Shown one piece after another: positions 24,695 through 34,245 of a stretch of 64,000 bases of DNA. This DNA comes from Pseudorhodobacter sp. MZDSW-24AT (GTDB lineage: Bacteria > Pseudomonadota > Alphaproteobacteria > Rhodobacterales > Rhodobacteraceae). The notes under the pieces were generated by a model, which did not search any database, had not been told where the DNA came from, and saw only the letters and a list, made by a program, of their open reading frames with translations. The number at the start of each line of letters is the position of its first letter. Position 1 is the stretch's first letter. The position numbers and the translations under genes are program-made. The stretch is from contig NZ_PGOI01000003.1 of the NCBI RefSeq assembly GCF_002794355.1, forward strand, positions 248,001 to 312,000. The letters are read 5' to 3'.

Positions 24695-25909
24695 ATGCAA
24701 TGGGAACAGGTTCTGGCACCGCGCATGGGGCGCATGAAGGCCTCTGAAATTCGCGAACTCCTGAAACTCCTGGATCAACCCGACATCATTTCTTTTGCCG
24801 GAGGTATTCCTGATCCTGCGCTCTTCCCTGTGCCCGCGTTTCAAGCGGCCTTGGCCGCGACGCTTGCTCCGGGCAAAGCCGACACCGCATTGCAGTATTC
24901 GGTGAGCGAAGGCTATCTTCCGCTTCGTCAGTGGCTCGCCGATCATATGACAGGATTGGGCATCCCCTGTGCGGCCGACAACATCTTGATCACCTCTGGC
25001 TCGCAGCAAGCGCTGGATTATCTGGGCAAGCTGATGATCGGCCCGAAGGACACCGTGCTGGTGAACTGGCCGACCTATATGGGCGCCTTGGGCGCATTCA
25101 ATGCCTATGAGCCAGAGTATGATCGTCTGGATCCGCGCGAAAACCGCGGTGCAGCCGAGTATGCCGCAAAGGCTGAAGAGAAGGGAGGTTCTGTTAAATT
25201 TGCCTACCTTTCCGTCGATTTCGCCAATCCGACCGGCGAGACCATTGCCCGGGCCGATCGAGAACGCGTGCTGCAACTGGCCGATGAGTTGGAGATCGCC
25301 ATTGTCGAAGATGCGGCTTATCAAGCGCTTCGGTTCGATGGCGATGCAGTGCCGCCGATTCTCGCGCTGGAAATTGCGCGCAAAGGCGATATCGAAGCCT
25401 GCCGAACGGTTTACTGTGGTTCTTTCTCCAAAACTCTCGCACCGGGCTTGCGGGTGGGTTGGGTTTGCGCCGCAAGCACAGTCATCAGCCGCTTGGTTTT
25501 GATGAAGCAGGCGGCAGATCTGCACTCGTCCACCCTGAACCAGATGGCAATCGCCGATGTTGCCGCCGCCGTGTTCGAAACCCATGTGGCGGGTTTGCGC
25601 GATGTCTACAAATCCCGCCGGGATCATATGCTGAAGGCCCTTGAACGCGAAATGCCAGCTGGGGTGAACTGGACACGTCCTGAAGGGGGCATGTTCGTCT
25701 GGATCACCTTGCCCGAACACATGGATGGTGCCGAACTTCTTGCCCGCTCGCTCCAGACGGAGCGGGTTGCCTTTGTGCCCGGTCGGGCTTTCTTCGCCGA
25801 CGGTTCCGGCGGCAACACGATCCGGCTTAGCTTCTCGCGCGCGGATCCGGCAGCCATTGACGAAGGGATCCGCCGGCTCGGCGCCTTGATTGCGCGTGAG
25901 TTGGCCTGA
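24695..25909 (+). CDS. PLP-dependent aminotransferase, class I
   Basis: A 404-residue fold-type I aminotransferase of the LysN/2-aminoadipate-MocR-catalytic type. The expected lysine is K246 in CGSFSKTLAPGLRVGW; the upstream segments FAGGIPDPALFP (about 33-44) and SVDFANPTGETI (about 184-195) bind the substrate carboxylate and the cofactor. The start is the ATG at 24695 with GGGAGGA 8 bases upstream; a start at 24485 would add an unrelated 70-residue leader. No HTH domain is fused, so it is the enzyme and not a MocR regulator. Substrate unknown: branched-chain, aromatic and aminoadipate activities are all possible. Confidence 0.9.
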   Translation: MQWEQVLAPRMGRMKASEIRELLKLLDQPDIISFAGGIPDPALFPVPAFQAALAATLAPGKADTALQYSVSEGYLPLRQWLADHMTGLGIPCAADNILITSGSQQALDYLGKLMIGPKDTVLVNWPTYMGALGAFNAYEPEYDRLDPRENRGAAEYAAKAEEKGGSVKFAYLSVDFANPTGETIARADRERVLQLADELEIAIVEDAAYQALRFDGDAVPPILALEIARKGDIEACRTVYCGSFSKTLAPGLRVGWVCAASTVISRLVLMKQAADLHSSTLNQMAIADVAAAVFETHVAGLRDVYKSRRDHMLKALEREMPAGVNWTRPEGGMFVWITLPEHMDGAELLARSLQTERVAFVPGRAFFADGSGGNTIRLSFSRADPAAIDEGIRRLGALIARELA

Positions 25910-25962
25910 TTTTCAAGGCTGCGGCGCATGGCGATTGCCGCGCGCCGCCCCTTTGTTTTGTG

Positions 25963-26916
25963 TCACTGCGGGCTCAAGCCGCGCATCCGCTCAGACCGCC
26001 GCCGCAGAATCTCCAGCGTGGCCAGCATGGCGATCGAGATCACCACCAGAATGGTCGCGACGGAAAGGATGGCAGGGCTGATCTGTTCACGGATGCCGTT
26101 CCACATCTGCCGGGGAATGGTCTGTTGGTCGTGCGCGGCCACGAAGAGCACCACCACCACTTCATCAAAGGACGTGACGAAAGCGAACAAGGCCCCCGAG
26201 ATCACCCCCGGCAGGATGAGCGGCATCGTGACCTTGAAAAAAGTCGTGGTTGGGGGGGCACCCAAGCTGGCAGCGGCGCGGTTCAAGGATTGGTCGAAAC
26301 CAATTAAGGTGGCGGTCACCGTGATGATCACAAATGGGATGCCCAATGTGGCATGGGCAAGGACGACCCCCACATAGCTGCTGGTCAGTCGGCCGCAGTA
26401 TTGCGAGAGCCCCGTCCATGCAATCAGCGCGCAAGGGCTTGAATAAAAGAAGAAAAGACCTGTGGCTGTGATGATGATGGGCACGATCATCGGAGAGATG
26501 AGAATGGCCATGATCAGCCGGCGGTTCGGCATTTCTGGCCGGGACAGGCCCAAGGCCGCGATGGTTCCCAGCACAGTCGCCACGATGGTGGAAAACAGCC
26601 CGATGATCAGCGAATTCTTCGCAGCCCGCACCCACGCGCTTTCACGCCAGACCTGCGCCCACCATGCGCTGTCGCGCGGCACATCGGCTGGGATGGCGGG
26701 CTGTGTCAGCAGCAGATCATACCACCGAAGCGAATAACCGCTCGGGTCAAACGCGAGCATCTTTTCGGTGAACGTGAAATACGGTTCGGCGTTGAAGGAC
26801 AACGGAATGATGATGAGGATCGGCGCGATCAGGAAGAGAAAGATCAAGCCGCAAATGACCAGCCGGGTGTAATGCCAGATGCGCTCAAGCGGTGAGGCGT
26901 AGACGGGAAGAGACAT
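25963..26916 (-). CDS. Polyamine-type ABC transporter permease (PotC/PotI-like)
   Basis: A 317-residue inner-membrane permease with six predicted helices and the cytoplasmic EAA loop (RAAASLGAPPTTTFFKVTMPLILPG, about residues 216-240) that contacts the ATPase. Spermidine/putrescine-type permeases of this PotC group are paired with a PotB-type permease, and the other permease lies 6 bases upstream. The cluster of ATPase, binding protein and two permeases runs from 30516 to 25963 in that order. Substrate specificity cannot be settled from sequence. Confidence 0.88.
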   Translation of the reverse strand: MSLPVYASPLERIWHYTRLVICGLIFLFLIAPILIIIPLSFNAEPYFTFTEKMLAFDPSGYSLRWYDLLLTQPAIPADVPRDSAWWAQVWRESAWVRAAKNSLIIGLFSTIVATVLGTIAALGLSRPEMPNRRLIMAILISPMIVPIIITATGLFFFYSSPCALIAWTGLSQYCGRLTSSYVGVVLAHATLGIPFVIITVTATLIGFDQSLNRAAASLGAPPTTTFFKVTMPLILPGVISGALFAFVTSFDEVVVVLFVAAHDQQTIPRQMWNGIREQISPAILSVATILVVISIAMLATLEILRRRSERMRGLSPQ

Positions 26917-26922
26917 GTTGGC

Positions 26923-28185
26923 TTACCCCAGCTTCAGATTGTCAATGCCGACCAGCCGATCATAGAGCCAATACAGTACCAGAACCGCGCCCAGCAAAAG
27001 CGCGGCAAGCGCCGAGGCCAGCGACCAGTTCAGGCTGCTTTGCATATGAAATGCGATCAGATTGGAAATGAGTTGCCCCGACGCCCCGCCGACCAAAGCG
27101 GGCGTGATGTAATATCCGACCGCCAGAATGAACACCAACAAAGACCCCGCACCGACCCCGGGCAGGGTTTGTGGCAGATAGACCCTGCGGAAGGCGGTCC
27201 AGCTTGTCGCGCCAAGGCTGCGGGCCGCACGAACATAGGACGGCGGGATCGGCCGCATCACGGAGTAAAGCGGCAGGATCATGAAGGGTAGCAGGATGTG
27301 GGTCATTGCGATGATCGTCCCCGCTTGATTGTAGATCATCTGGATTCGCCCGTCCTCGCTGATAAGGCCCAGCGATACCAGACTGTTGTTCACCACGCCT
27401 TGCTGTTGCAGCAGAACCATCCAACTGGTGGTCCGCACCAGCAGCGAAGTCCAGAACGGCAGCAGAACCAAGATCATCAACAAGTTGGACCAGCGCATCG
27501 GCAAGGTGGCCAGCAGATGTGCAATCGGGAAGCCAAGCACAAAGCAGGTGAAGGTGATGAGCCCAGCCAGAAGAAAGGTCTTGAGAAACAGACTGACATA
27601 GATCTGTCGGTCTTCCGGCATGGGAACGATCTTGCCATTCACGTCGCGCGTCATGTCCAGGGCCGCAAGGAAGAAGTTGGCGCTGTAGGCGTCGGACACC
27701 TGACGCATGGTGCCCCAAAGCACGGGATCATCCCACTTTGCGTCTTCTTCCAACAATGCCTCGCGGTAAGGCGGCTCAAATCGGCTGGCTGCACGAGCTG
27801 TCGAGGTGAAGAGTGATCTCGTTCCTGACATTTCGTAATTGACCCGTGTCCCCACCACCCCAACGGTGCGGGCCGCTGCCGCATCCTTGAGATCGAGCGC
27901 AAGCGCTTCCCACGCGGTTTCGTCTGGTGGCGTGCCGGGCGGGGTTTCGGCAAACCATGCCGTCACGCGTGGCATGTTGGCGGAAAAACCGTCGTTGTAG
28001 ATGGCTTGATGCATCAACTGCCCGATGGGCACGATGAAAGTGATCACAATGAAGGCCAACAAGGGCAGGACCAGCAAGAAGGCCCGCCGCTTGGCGCGTT
28101 TCTGAGCGCTGGCCAAAGCCGATTTAAGCGACCTCCCATCGCTTGTTGTCAGCAGACCTCCGGCCGGTGCAGAACTGTCAGCCAT
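26923..28185 (-). CDS. Polyamine-type ABC transporter permease (PotB/PotH-like)
   Basis: A 420-residue permease, longer than the usual 280-320 residues because of a roughly 130-residue insertion of non-membrane sequence between the first and second helices (about residues 65-200). The transport domain proper includes an EAA loop VRAARSLGATSWTAFRRVYLPQTLPG. The start at the ATG at 28185 is favoured because AGAGGAAA precedes it. It is 6 bases from the following permease and 71 bases downstream of the binding-protein gene. The extra periplasmic domain is unusual but also occurs in related Rhodobacteraceae transporters; function unknown. Confidence 0.87.
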   Translation of the reverse strand: MADSSAPAGGLLTTSDGRSLKSALASAQKRAKRRAFLLVLPLLAFIVITFIVPIGQLMHQAIYNDGFSANMPRVTAWFAETPPGTPPDETAWEALALDLKDAAAARTVGVVGTRVNYEMSGTRSLFTSTARAASRFEPPYREALLEEDAKWDDPVLWGTMRQVSDAYSANFFLAALDMTRDVNGKIVPMPEDRQIYVSLFLKTFLLAGLITFTCFVLGFPIAHLLATLPMRWSNLLMILVLLPFWTSLLVRTTSWMVLLQQQGVVNNSLVSLGLISEDGRIQMIYNQAGTIIAMTHILLPFMILPLYSVMRPIPPSYVRAARSLGATSWTAFRRVYLPQTLPGVGAGSLLVFILAVGYYITPALVGGASGQLISNLIAFHMQSSLNWSLASALAALLLGAVLVLYWLYDRLVGIDNLKLG

Positions 28186-28256
28186 CCTGATTTCCTCTTG
28201 ATCTGGCGAAAGAGCTGAACGGTGGGGCGGCGACAACCCGCCGCCCCACCATCACG

Positions 28257-29333
28257 TCAATTCGACGCCAGCCAAGCGTTGAAGCGCTCGTTCAGCTCGG
28301 TGTCCCGGTCGACCCAGAACTCATAGGAGGAGGGCAGGGCATTGGTGAGGTTGTTGGCAGCCGTTGGCATGTAAGGGCCCATCTCGGTCTTGCCATCCAT
28401 GAACATGCCCACCAGCGGGCCGGAAGACTGGCGCGCCGGGCCATAAGCGATCCATTTTGCTTGATCTGCCAAGGCCTGCGTGGTTGTGGCAAAGGTAATG
28501 AACTGCTTGGCCAAGTCCATGTTGGGCGCACCCTTTGGAATAGCATAGCCGTCATATTCATAGACCTGACCATCAAACACCTGTTTGAAGGGTTTGCCCT
28601 CGGTCACCGTCGCCGCGAAGAAGCGTCCGTTATAGCCCGTCGTCATCGCCACTTCGCCATCGGCGAGCAACTGCGGGGGTTGTGCGCCGGCTTCCCACCA
28701 GATCACGTCGCTCTTGATGGTTCCCAGCTTGGCAAACGCCCGCTCCACACCTTCCGGTGTTTCCAGCAACGCATAAACTTCATCGGCCGGGACACCGTCC
28801 GCCATCAGGGCCATTTCCAGATTGACCTTGGCGCCTTTGCGCATGCCGCGTTTCCCGGGATATTTCGCGGTGTCAAAGAAATCTGCGATGGTCGTGGGCG
28901 GGTCAGAGGGGTATTTGCTTTCATCATAGGCGTAAAGCGTTGAGAAAACGATCGTGGCGACGAAACAGTCGGTCACTGCGCCCGGCAGGAAATCATCCAT
29001 CGCAGCGGTGCCATCGGCCGCAGGTGACAGAATGGACGGGTCCAGCACCTCCAAAAGCCCTTCATCACACAGACGCACGGCATCTGCATATTCCAGATCG
29101 ACCACGTCGACCGTGACATTGCCCGCCTCGACCTGAGCTTTGATCGGGGCGGCGGGGTTATCCGCATCGACGTTGACGACGGTGATCCCTGTCTGCGCCG
29201 TGAAAGGTTTGTGGTAGGCTTCAATCTGGCTCGTCGCATAGGCGCCGCCCCAAGACATGACCGCGATCTCTTGTGCAGATGCCGCGACGGCAAAACCCGA
29301 AAGCGCTGTAGACAGGACAAGAAGTTTTCTCAT
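28257..29333 (-). CDS. ABC transporter periplasmic substrate-binding protein (PotD/PotF-like)
   Basis: A 358-residue secreted protein with a clear signal peptide (MRKLLVLSTALSGFAVAASA-Q). The mature domain starts with EIAVMSWGGAYATSQIEAYHKPFTAQTG, typical of bacterial extracellular solute-binding proteins of the polyamine/iron (family 1/8) type, and holds the GYNGRFFAATV segment. The start at 29333 leads directly into the signal; a longer N-terminus from 29441 would be non-hydrophobic. It is 82 bases from the ATPase gene. Putrescine, spermidine, or a related amine is the most likely ligand class. Confidence 0.88.
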   Translation of the reverse strand: MRKLLVLSTALSGFAVAASAQEIAVMSWGGAYATSQIEAYHKPFTAQTGITVVNVDADNPAAPIKAQVEAGNVTVDVVDLEYADAVRLCDEGLLEVLDPSILSPAADGTAAMDDFLPGAVTDCFVATIVFSTLYAYDESKYPSDPPTTIADFFDTAKYPGKRGMRKGAKVNLEMALMADGVPADEVYALLETPEGVERAFAKLGTIKSDVIWWEAGAQPPQLLADGEVAMTTGYNGRFFAATVTEGKPFKQVFDGQVYEYDGYAIPKGAPNMDLAKQFITFATTTQALADQAKWIAYGPARQSSGPLVGMFMDGKTEMGPYMPTAANNLTNALPSSYEFWVDRDTELNERFNAWLASN

Positions 29334-29415
29334 TGCAGTCTCCCATGTTGATCTTTTCTTGGTGGTTCTGTTGGCCGCATTGCGCGGCATGTCCTCTTTT
29401 TGAAGGAGGATGGGG

Positions 29416-30516
29416 TCAGAGCGGATCGAGCGCGCGCGCATCTTGCGGGTGCCACCCGACCTTCAGCTGATCTCCTTGGCTCAGACGCGTCTGGCCAAGG
29501 GTGTTCCGCATCTTCATGACAAAGTCATCGGAACCAGCGACGCGGAGCCGGGCCCGCAGGATGTCGCCCATGTAAATCACCTCAAGCACTTCCGCCGCAA
29601 TCATATGCGCGCCAGCTGGCATCATCTCGGGCTTGAATTCCACACGCTCGGGCCGGATCGAAACAAGGGTTTTCTGGCCTTTTTGCGTGACGTTTACAGG
29701 GGTTGCGTCAATCAATTCACCCGTAGCCAGCCGCACAAGCGCCTTGCCGTCCGAAAGCGCTTCGATCGTGCCGGGCAGCTTGTTGTTTTCCCCAATGAAC
29801 CCGGCGACAAAGCTGTTGTCGGGGCGTTCATACAGATCGGCGGGCGGCGCCAACTGCTGGATGCGCCCGTCGTTGAACACGGCGATCCGGTCGCTCATCG
29901 TGAGGGCTTCGCCTTGGTCGTGCGTCACATAAACGACGGTGATCCCCAGACTTTCATGCAAGTGCTTGATCTCGAACTGCATATGCTCGCGCAACTGTTT
30001 GTCCAGCGCGCCAAGCGGTTCGTCCATCAAGACCAGTTTGGGGTCGAAGACCAAGGCACGGGCAAGGGCGATACGCTGTTGTTGGCCCCCGGAAAGTTGC
30101 GCCGGGCGACGGTTGATGAAAGCCCCCATCTGCACCATGTCGAGCGCGCGCGCGACTTTTTCCTCGCGCGTGGATTTGGTCATCCCACGCACTTCCAACG
30201 GGAATGAAAGGTTTTCTCCCACAGTCATGTGCGGAAACAAGGCATAGTTCTGAAACACCATGCCGATGCCCCGTTTGTGGGGGGGGACCATGTTGATGTT
30301 GACCCCATCCAGTCGGATCTCGCCGTTGGTTGCTGTTTCAAACCCAGCCAGCATCATCAGGCAGGTGGTCTTGCCCGAGCCTGATGGCCCAAGCATCGTT
30401 AGAAACTCACCTTTTGCGATGTTCAGATTAAGGTCTTTGACAACAAGGCTCGCGCCGTCATAGCTCTTTTGCACCCGGTCAAAGGCAACGAAGGCGTCCG
30501 TGTGGCTTTCGCTCAC
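29416..30516 (-). CDS. ABC transporter ATP-binding protein (PotA/PotG-like)
   Basis: A 366-residue ATPase with all canonical elements: Walker A GPSGSGKT (43-50), the Q loop VFQNYALFP (about 88-96), signature LSGGQ (141-145), Walker B LVLMDE (161-166), and a C-terminal TOBE-like domain that often senses substrate. The start is a GTG at 30516 with GGGAGAA upstream; the frame continues upstream for 41 codons with no family match. First gene of the transporter cluster, so it probably sets the promoter for the whole operon. Confidence 0.92.
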   Translation of the reverse strand: MSESHTDAFVAFDRVQKSYDGASLVVKDLNLNIAKGEFLTMLGPSGSGKTTCLMMLAGFETATNGEIRLDGVNINMVPPHKRGIGMVFQNYALFPHMTVGENLSFPLEVRGMTKSTREEKVARALDMVQMGAFINRRPAQLSGGQQQRIALARALVFDPKLVLMDEPLGALDKQLREHMQFEIKHLHESLGITVVYVTHDQGEALTMSDRIAVFNDGRIQQLAPPADLYERPDNSFVAGFIGENNKLPGTIEALSDGKALVRLATGELIDATPVNVTQKGQKTLVSIRPERVEFKPEMMPAGAHMIAAEVLEVIYMGDILRARLRVAGSDDFVMKMRNTLGQTRLSQGDQLKVGWHPQDARALDPL

Positions 30517-30933
30517 CGCGCTGTTCTCCCCATGTGGTCCGGCAGATTTTCTGCACTTGTTATGTCGACTAAAGCCAAAGCCACTTCGCATTGCAACTGG
30601 CATGTCGTCGAAACAGGCATCGCATGTGGGATGCGGCAAAATCAGTCATTTTGCGCCGCTTTCGCCGACTCTTGCGGCACTCTGTGGGTCCGCTCCGCCG
30701 CGCCGCCGATCTGCCAGGGCAGGGCGACACATGGCGCATCGCCCCCCCGCATCCCCATGCGGCCGAAGACCAGATTGGACAGCGTAAGGCCATGTCGCAG
30801 CGGGCCCTGATGACCAAAAGTCTATCAGGTTTTTCACAACAGATCGCGCCTGCATGCCGTTAGACAAAAGGCAGGCCGCAAAAGCAAAAGAGCGCCCTTT
30901 TAAAGGGGCGCTCTTTCGATGCTAACCAAGTCG
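30517..30933. other. Non-coding stretch upstream of the ABC operon
   Basis: 417 bases holding the presumptive promoter region of the transporter operon and, at its far end, the terminator of tRNA-Leu(GAG). The open frames are low-quality and out of character with the window. I do not see a gene. Confidence 0.5.
30887..30916 (-). terminator. Terminator of tRNA-Leu(GAG)
   Basis: A perfect 11-bp stem (AAAGAGCGCCC / GGGCGCTCTTT) is continued by inner TTT/AAA pairs. On the minus strand it follows the tRNA and ends in a T-rich TTTTGCTTTTGC tract. Confidence 0.8.
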
Positions 30934-31020
30934 TGGTGCGGATGAAAAGACTCGAACTTTCACTCCGGTTAAGGAACAGCGACCTCAACGCTGCGCGTCT
31001 ACCAATTCCGCCACATCCGC
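30934..31020 (-). tRNA. tRNA-Leu(GAG)
   Basis: Read on the minus strand: acceptor GCGGATG/CATCCGC, an 87-base class II tRNA with a long variable arm, anticodon loop TTGAGGT with anticodon GAG, and an encoded CCA end (30934-30936). The D-loop GGCGGAATTGG segment is typical of tRNA-Leu. Confidence 0.95.
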
Positions 31021-31152
31021 AGACACGACTTGGATGGGGCGCTTGTAGCGAAGCCGCGCGGCGAAGGAAAGAGGGTTTTTCACATCTTCCTTCGCTTTTC
31101 GTGCGCGGCCCAGAAAGGCATGTAAACGCCCCTGTGCGCGTCACAATTTGCG

Positions 31153-32499
31153 TCAGGGGGAAAGCGCAAATTTCGGCATGCCAACCGACACAGCCGGTGC
31201 CGCCGGAGCCATCGTTTCCGCGCGACCGGCAGCTGTGTAGGCTGCTTTTCGTATGATGGCACTCCGGTCATTGATCCCGGGCGCAAACACCGCCTGTCCT
31301 TGCCCCATGGCCGTCAAGCTCATGTCATACCAATCCAACGCCAGTTCCGGGCGCAAAGATGCGCCATAGCCCTGCGAGAGGTGATGGCCCAGCAGTTCGG
31401 CATAGGCTGGCTCGCCCATTGCGGTCAGCAACAAGGCTGAACCTACGGCAACCGTCATCGCATCGGTTGTGTATCCAACCCCAAGGCAGACCTTTGCGGT
31501 CCCGGTCATCTGCGCGGGCGACATGCCTGATGCAAGAATGAACGCCTTCACGCCAGCCAGAACCTCGTCGCGCGTCTTGACCGAAAGGGCATTCACGTGA
31601 TCGGCAAGGACCGGACCAAAAGCGGCACATTGTTCGGTGATTTGCGTCGGCGTGAACCCCGCAACCTTGCTTGCCATTTCTTCGCCCGAAGCCATGGCAT
31701 AGGTGCGGGCCAGACAAAACTGTTCGGCCAGCGCAAATGCAGGATCCGTCATGCTTGCTTCGGTCACATAGCCGCCGTTGGTATTGGTCATCAGGCTGAT
31801 CTTGTTGCAATGGCTCGCCAAAGAAACCTGTGCGGTGCCGGTGCCCATGAAACTGGGCAAACTTGGCTCCGCCGCGGTTGCGACCGGAGCGCTTTCTGGC
31901 AAAAGAGCAGGCAAGGCAGGTGCGGCCGCCATTACCCCGACCGCGGCTGAGGGAGGCGTTGCAGGAGGCGCAGAAACAGGGGGACTTGCCGCAAGGGTGG
32001 ACGGGACGCCCGCCATCTCGTCGCGCTGTATCAGCAGCAGGCCGCGCATCCCCATCGGATGTGTCGTCACCGCCTGCGCCACCATCGGCCCGCCCGCAAT
32101 CGCGCGGTGATAAGCGGTCACAAGCACCGTGCGTTCATATTCCGTCAATTGGCCGGTCGCCGGATAGCCCAGTGTCGCCTGATAGCTGGAAATGGCACCC
32201 CGGCTTTTGGGACCGATCGCACCATCGGGGGTGCCCACGGGATAGCCAAAATGATTCAGCGCCGTCTGCACTTCGCGGTTGCTTTCGCGCTGCGCCGCAG
32301 AAATCCCATTTGAGGATTTGGTCGACCGCCTTTGCGTCGTCACACGCCGATTTTGCTGATCTTTCGCGATGGCATGACCGATGATACCACCCAGCAGCGC
32401 GCCTGCGATTGCATCACCGGCATCTGCGTGCACCGGGTCCGCGGGTGAAAGGCCAAGGCCAAGAATGATTCCCGCTGTTGCAATTCCTTTCAACTTCAT
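31153..32499 (-). CDS. Secreted protein with peptidoglycan-binding domain
   Basis: A 448-residue secreted protein. The signal peptide is [18 protein letters not shown]; a glycine-zipper hydrophobic stretch ([19 protein letters not shown], about 27-46) follows. A peptidoglycan-binding domain 1 type repeat is recognisable in [46 protein letters not shown] (about 75-120). The C-terminal half is a Pro/Ala-rich linker followed by an unknown, mostly helical domain with conserved-looking cysteines. Role likely in envelope structure. It starts 98 bases upstream of lipB, on the opposite strand. Confidence 0.8.
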   Translation of the reverse strand: MKLKGIATAGIILGLGLSPADPVHADAGDAIAGALLGGIIGHAIAKDQQNRRVTTQRRSTKSSNGISAAQRESNREVQTALNHFGYPVGTPDGAIGPKSRGAISSYQATLGYPATGQLTEYERTVLVTAYHRAIAGGPMVAQAVTTHPMGMRGLLLIQRDEMAGVPSTLAASPPVSAPPATPPSAAVGVMAAAPALPALLPESAPVATAAEPSLPSFMGTGTAQVSLASHCNKISLMTNTNGGYVTEASMTDPAFALAEQFCLARTYAMASGEEMASKVAGFTPTQITEQCAAFGPVLADHVNALSVKTRDEVLAGVKAFILASGMSPAQMTGTAKVCLGVGYTTDAMTVAVGSALLLTAMGEPAYAELLGHHLSQGYGASLRPELALDWYDMSLTAMGQGQAVFAPGINDRSAIIRKAAYTAAGRAETMAPAAPAVSVGMPKFALSP

Positions 32500-32597
32500 C
32501 CCAACTCTCCCAAAACCACAGACTCAATACAGGTGAAGAAAAGGCTATCACGATCTTGCGATCTGACGAGTTGTTTTTTCCGAACCGAAGGCTTTGC

Positions 32598-33290
32598 ATG
32601 CTTGAATGGCACCATCTTCCCGGCCTCGCGCCCTATCTGGACACGCTTTCCGCCATGGAAGCGCGCGCCGATGCGATTGCGCGGGGCGACGCTCCCGAAG
32701 CGATTTGGCTTTTGGAACATCCGCCCCTCTACACGGCAGGGACCAGCGCGCGCCTGCAGGACCTGACCGATCCTCACCGTTTTCCGGTGCATGAAGTGGG
32801 GCGGGGAGGGCAATACACCTATCACGGGCCCGGACAGCGCGTGGTCTATGTCATGCTCAATGTTGGTGAACGGGGCCGGGATGTGCGGTGTTTCGTTCGT
32901 GCGATGGAAAACTGGGTCATTGCCGCTTTGGCGGAGTTCAACGTCACCGGCGAGGTGCGGCCGGGCCGGGTCGGTGTCTGGGTCTCACGCCCCGAGCGGT
33001 CAGGTCCTGATGGTCAGCCAGCAGAAGACAAGATCGCGGCGATCGGCGTCAAATTGCGCCGCTGGGTCAGCTTCCATGGTATTTCGATCAATGTCGAACC
33101 AGACCTGTCGCATTTCTCGGGAATCGTGCCCTGTGGCATACGCGACAGGGGTGTGACCAGTCTGGTCGATCTTGGCCTGCCTGTGACCATGAACGATCTT
33201 GATGTGGCCCTGAAATCCACCTTTGGGCGCTTCTTCCCTGATGGTGGTTTGCGCCCAGATGGGGCCAACCCGGCCCTTTGCGCGGGATGA
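32598..33290 (+). CDS. lipB: Octanoyl-ACP:protein octanoyltransferase
   Basis: Transfers the octanoyl group from ACP to lipoate-dependent apoproteins, the first step of lipoate assembly. The 230-residue protein has the catalytic C179 in [16 protein letters not shown] and K152 in [16 protein letters not shown], plus the fold signature [23 protein letters not shown] (about 66-88). I placed the start at the ATG at 32598; a start at 32478 would add 40 residues with no family match. No lipA is adjacent. The upstream gene is divergent. Confidence 0.94.
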   Translation: MLEWHHLPGLAPYLDTLSAMEARADAIARGDAPEAIWLLEHPPLYTAGTSARLQDLTDPHRFPVHEVGRGGQYTYHGPGQRVVYVMLNVGERGRDVRCFVRAMENWVIAALAEFNVTGEVRPGRVGVWVSRPERSGPDGQPAEDKIAAIGVKLRRWVSFHGISINVEPDLSHFSGIVPCGIRDRGVTSLVDLGLPVTMNDLDVALKSTFGRFFPDGGLRPDGANPALCAG

Positions 33291-33306
33291 TCGCCCGTTT
33301 GTCTCG

Positions 33307-34245
33307 TTAAGGTAAGATCGCCAACCACATCCAGGTTGAACCAAACGAAAGCGCTGTGGCGATCAGCACCGCAGACGCATTGACGCGCTTTGCAACCCCG
33401 TAAAGATGCGCAAAAAGATAGGCATTCACACCCGGCGCCATCGCCGCCGTCACAACAGCAGATCGCAAGCTTGCGGCCTCCAGTGCAAAGATCTGCGTCG
33501 CCATCAGCCATGTGACGCCCGGGTGAACGATCAAGGAAGCCACACAGACCATCGCGATTGTCGCGCGATCCCCTTCGGGACGGTAGCGAAGCAGCACCCC
33601 GCCCAAGCCAAACAAAGCCGCCGGAATCGCCGCCCGTGCCATCAGGTCGATCCCAGACCAGAATGCACCGGGCAACGGCACCCCCGAGAAGTTGACAGCA
33701 AAGCCCAAGAGGATGCCGATGACCAAGGGCTGCGAAAAGATGGCCTGAAGCACCTGACGCGTCAGCGCAGACGGGGAAAGGGATTGCCCGCGCGCGCGCG
33801 ACCATTCCATCAGCCCGATGCCAAAGGCGTAGAGCATGGGCGAATGGACGGAAATGATTGCAAAGTTCCCTTGCAATGCATCAGGGCCATAGGCCCGTTC
33901 CGTGATTGGAAGGCCAAGCAGCAGCGTATTGGAAAACATGCCGGCAAAACCGATCGCGACAGAATCGATCAAAGGCCGTTTGAAGACATAATATGCGCCC
34001 GCAAAGCACAGTCCGAACCCGCTGAAAGCGCCGGCATAAAAAGAGACCAGCAAACCGGTGTCATAAGCGTCTGACAGATTCAGCGTGGCGATCGAGCGGA
34101 ACAGCAAGCAGGGCAAGGCAAAGTTCTGCGCAAAGCGCATGAGTCCATCCACCGCAGAGTCCGAAAACAGCCCAAAGCGCGCTGCCGCGTATCCAAATCC
34201 GATGACAAGAAACACCGGGAAAATCACGTCGAAAAGAGCGGTCAT
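33307..34245 (-). CDS. AEC-family transporter
   Basis: A 312-residue membrane protein with about ten hydrophobic segments, matching the auxin-efflux-carrier family (two inverted five-helix halves). The first helix reads FPVFLVIGFGYAAARFGLF and a typical NFALPCLLFRSIA follows. It overlaps the preceding MBL gene by 4 bases (stop and start share ATGA), so it is likely cotranscribed with MBL-tatD-holB-tmk. The transported substrate is unknown; bacterial members carry small organic acids such as malate or malonate. Confidence 0.87.
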   Translation of the reverse strand: MTALFDVIFPVFLVIGFGYAAARFGLFSDSAVDGLMRFAQNFALPCLLFRSIATLNLSDAYDTGLLVSFYAGAFSGFGLCFAGAYYVFKRPLIDSVAIGFAGMFSNTLLLGLPITERAYGPDALQGNFAIISVHSPMLYAFGIGLMEWSRARGQSLSPSALTRQVLQAIFSQPLVIGILLGFAVNFSGVPLPGAFWSGIDLMARAAIPAALFGLGGVLLRYRPEGDRATIAMVCVASLIVHPGVTWLMATQIFALEAASLRSAVVTAAMAPGVNAYLFAHLYGVAKRVNASAVLIATALSFGSTWMWLAILP

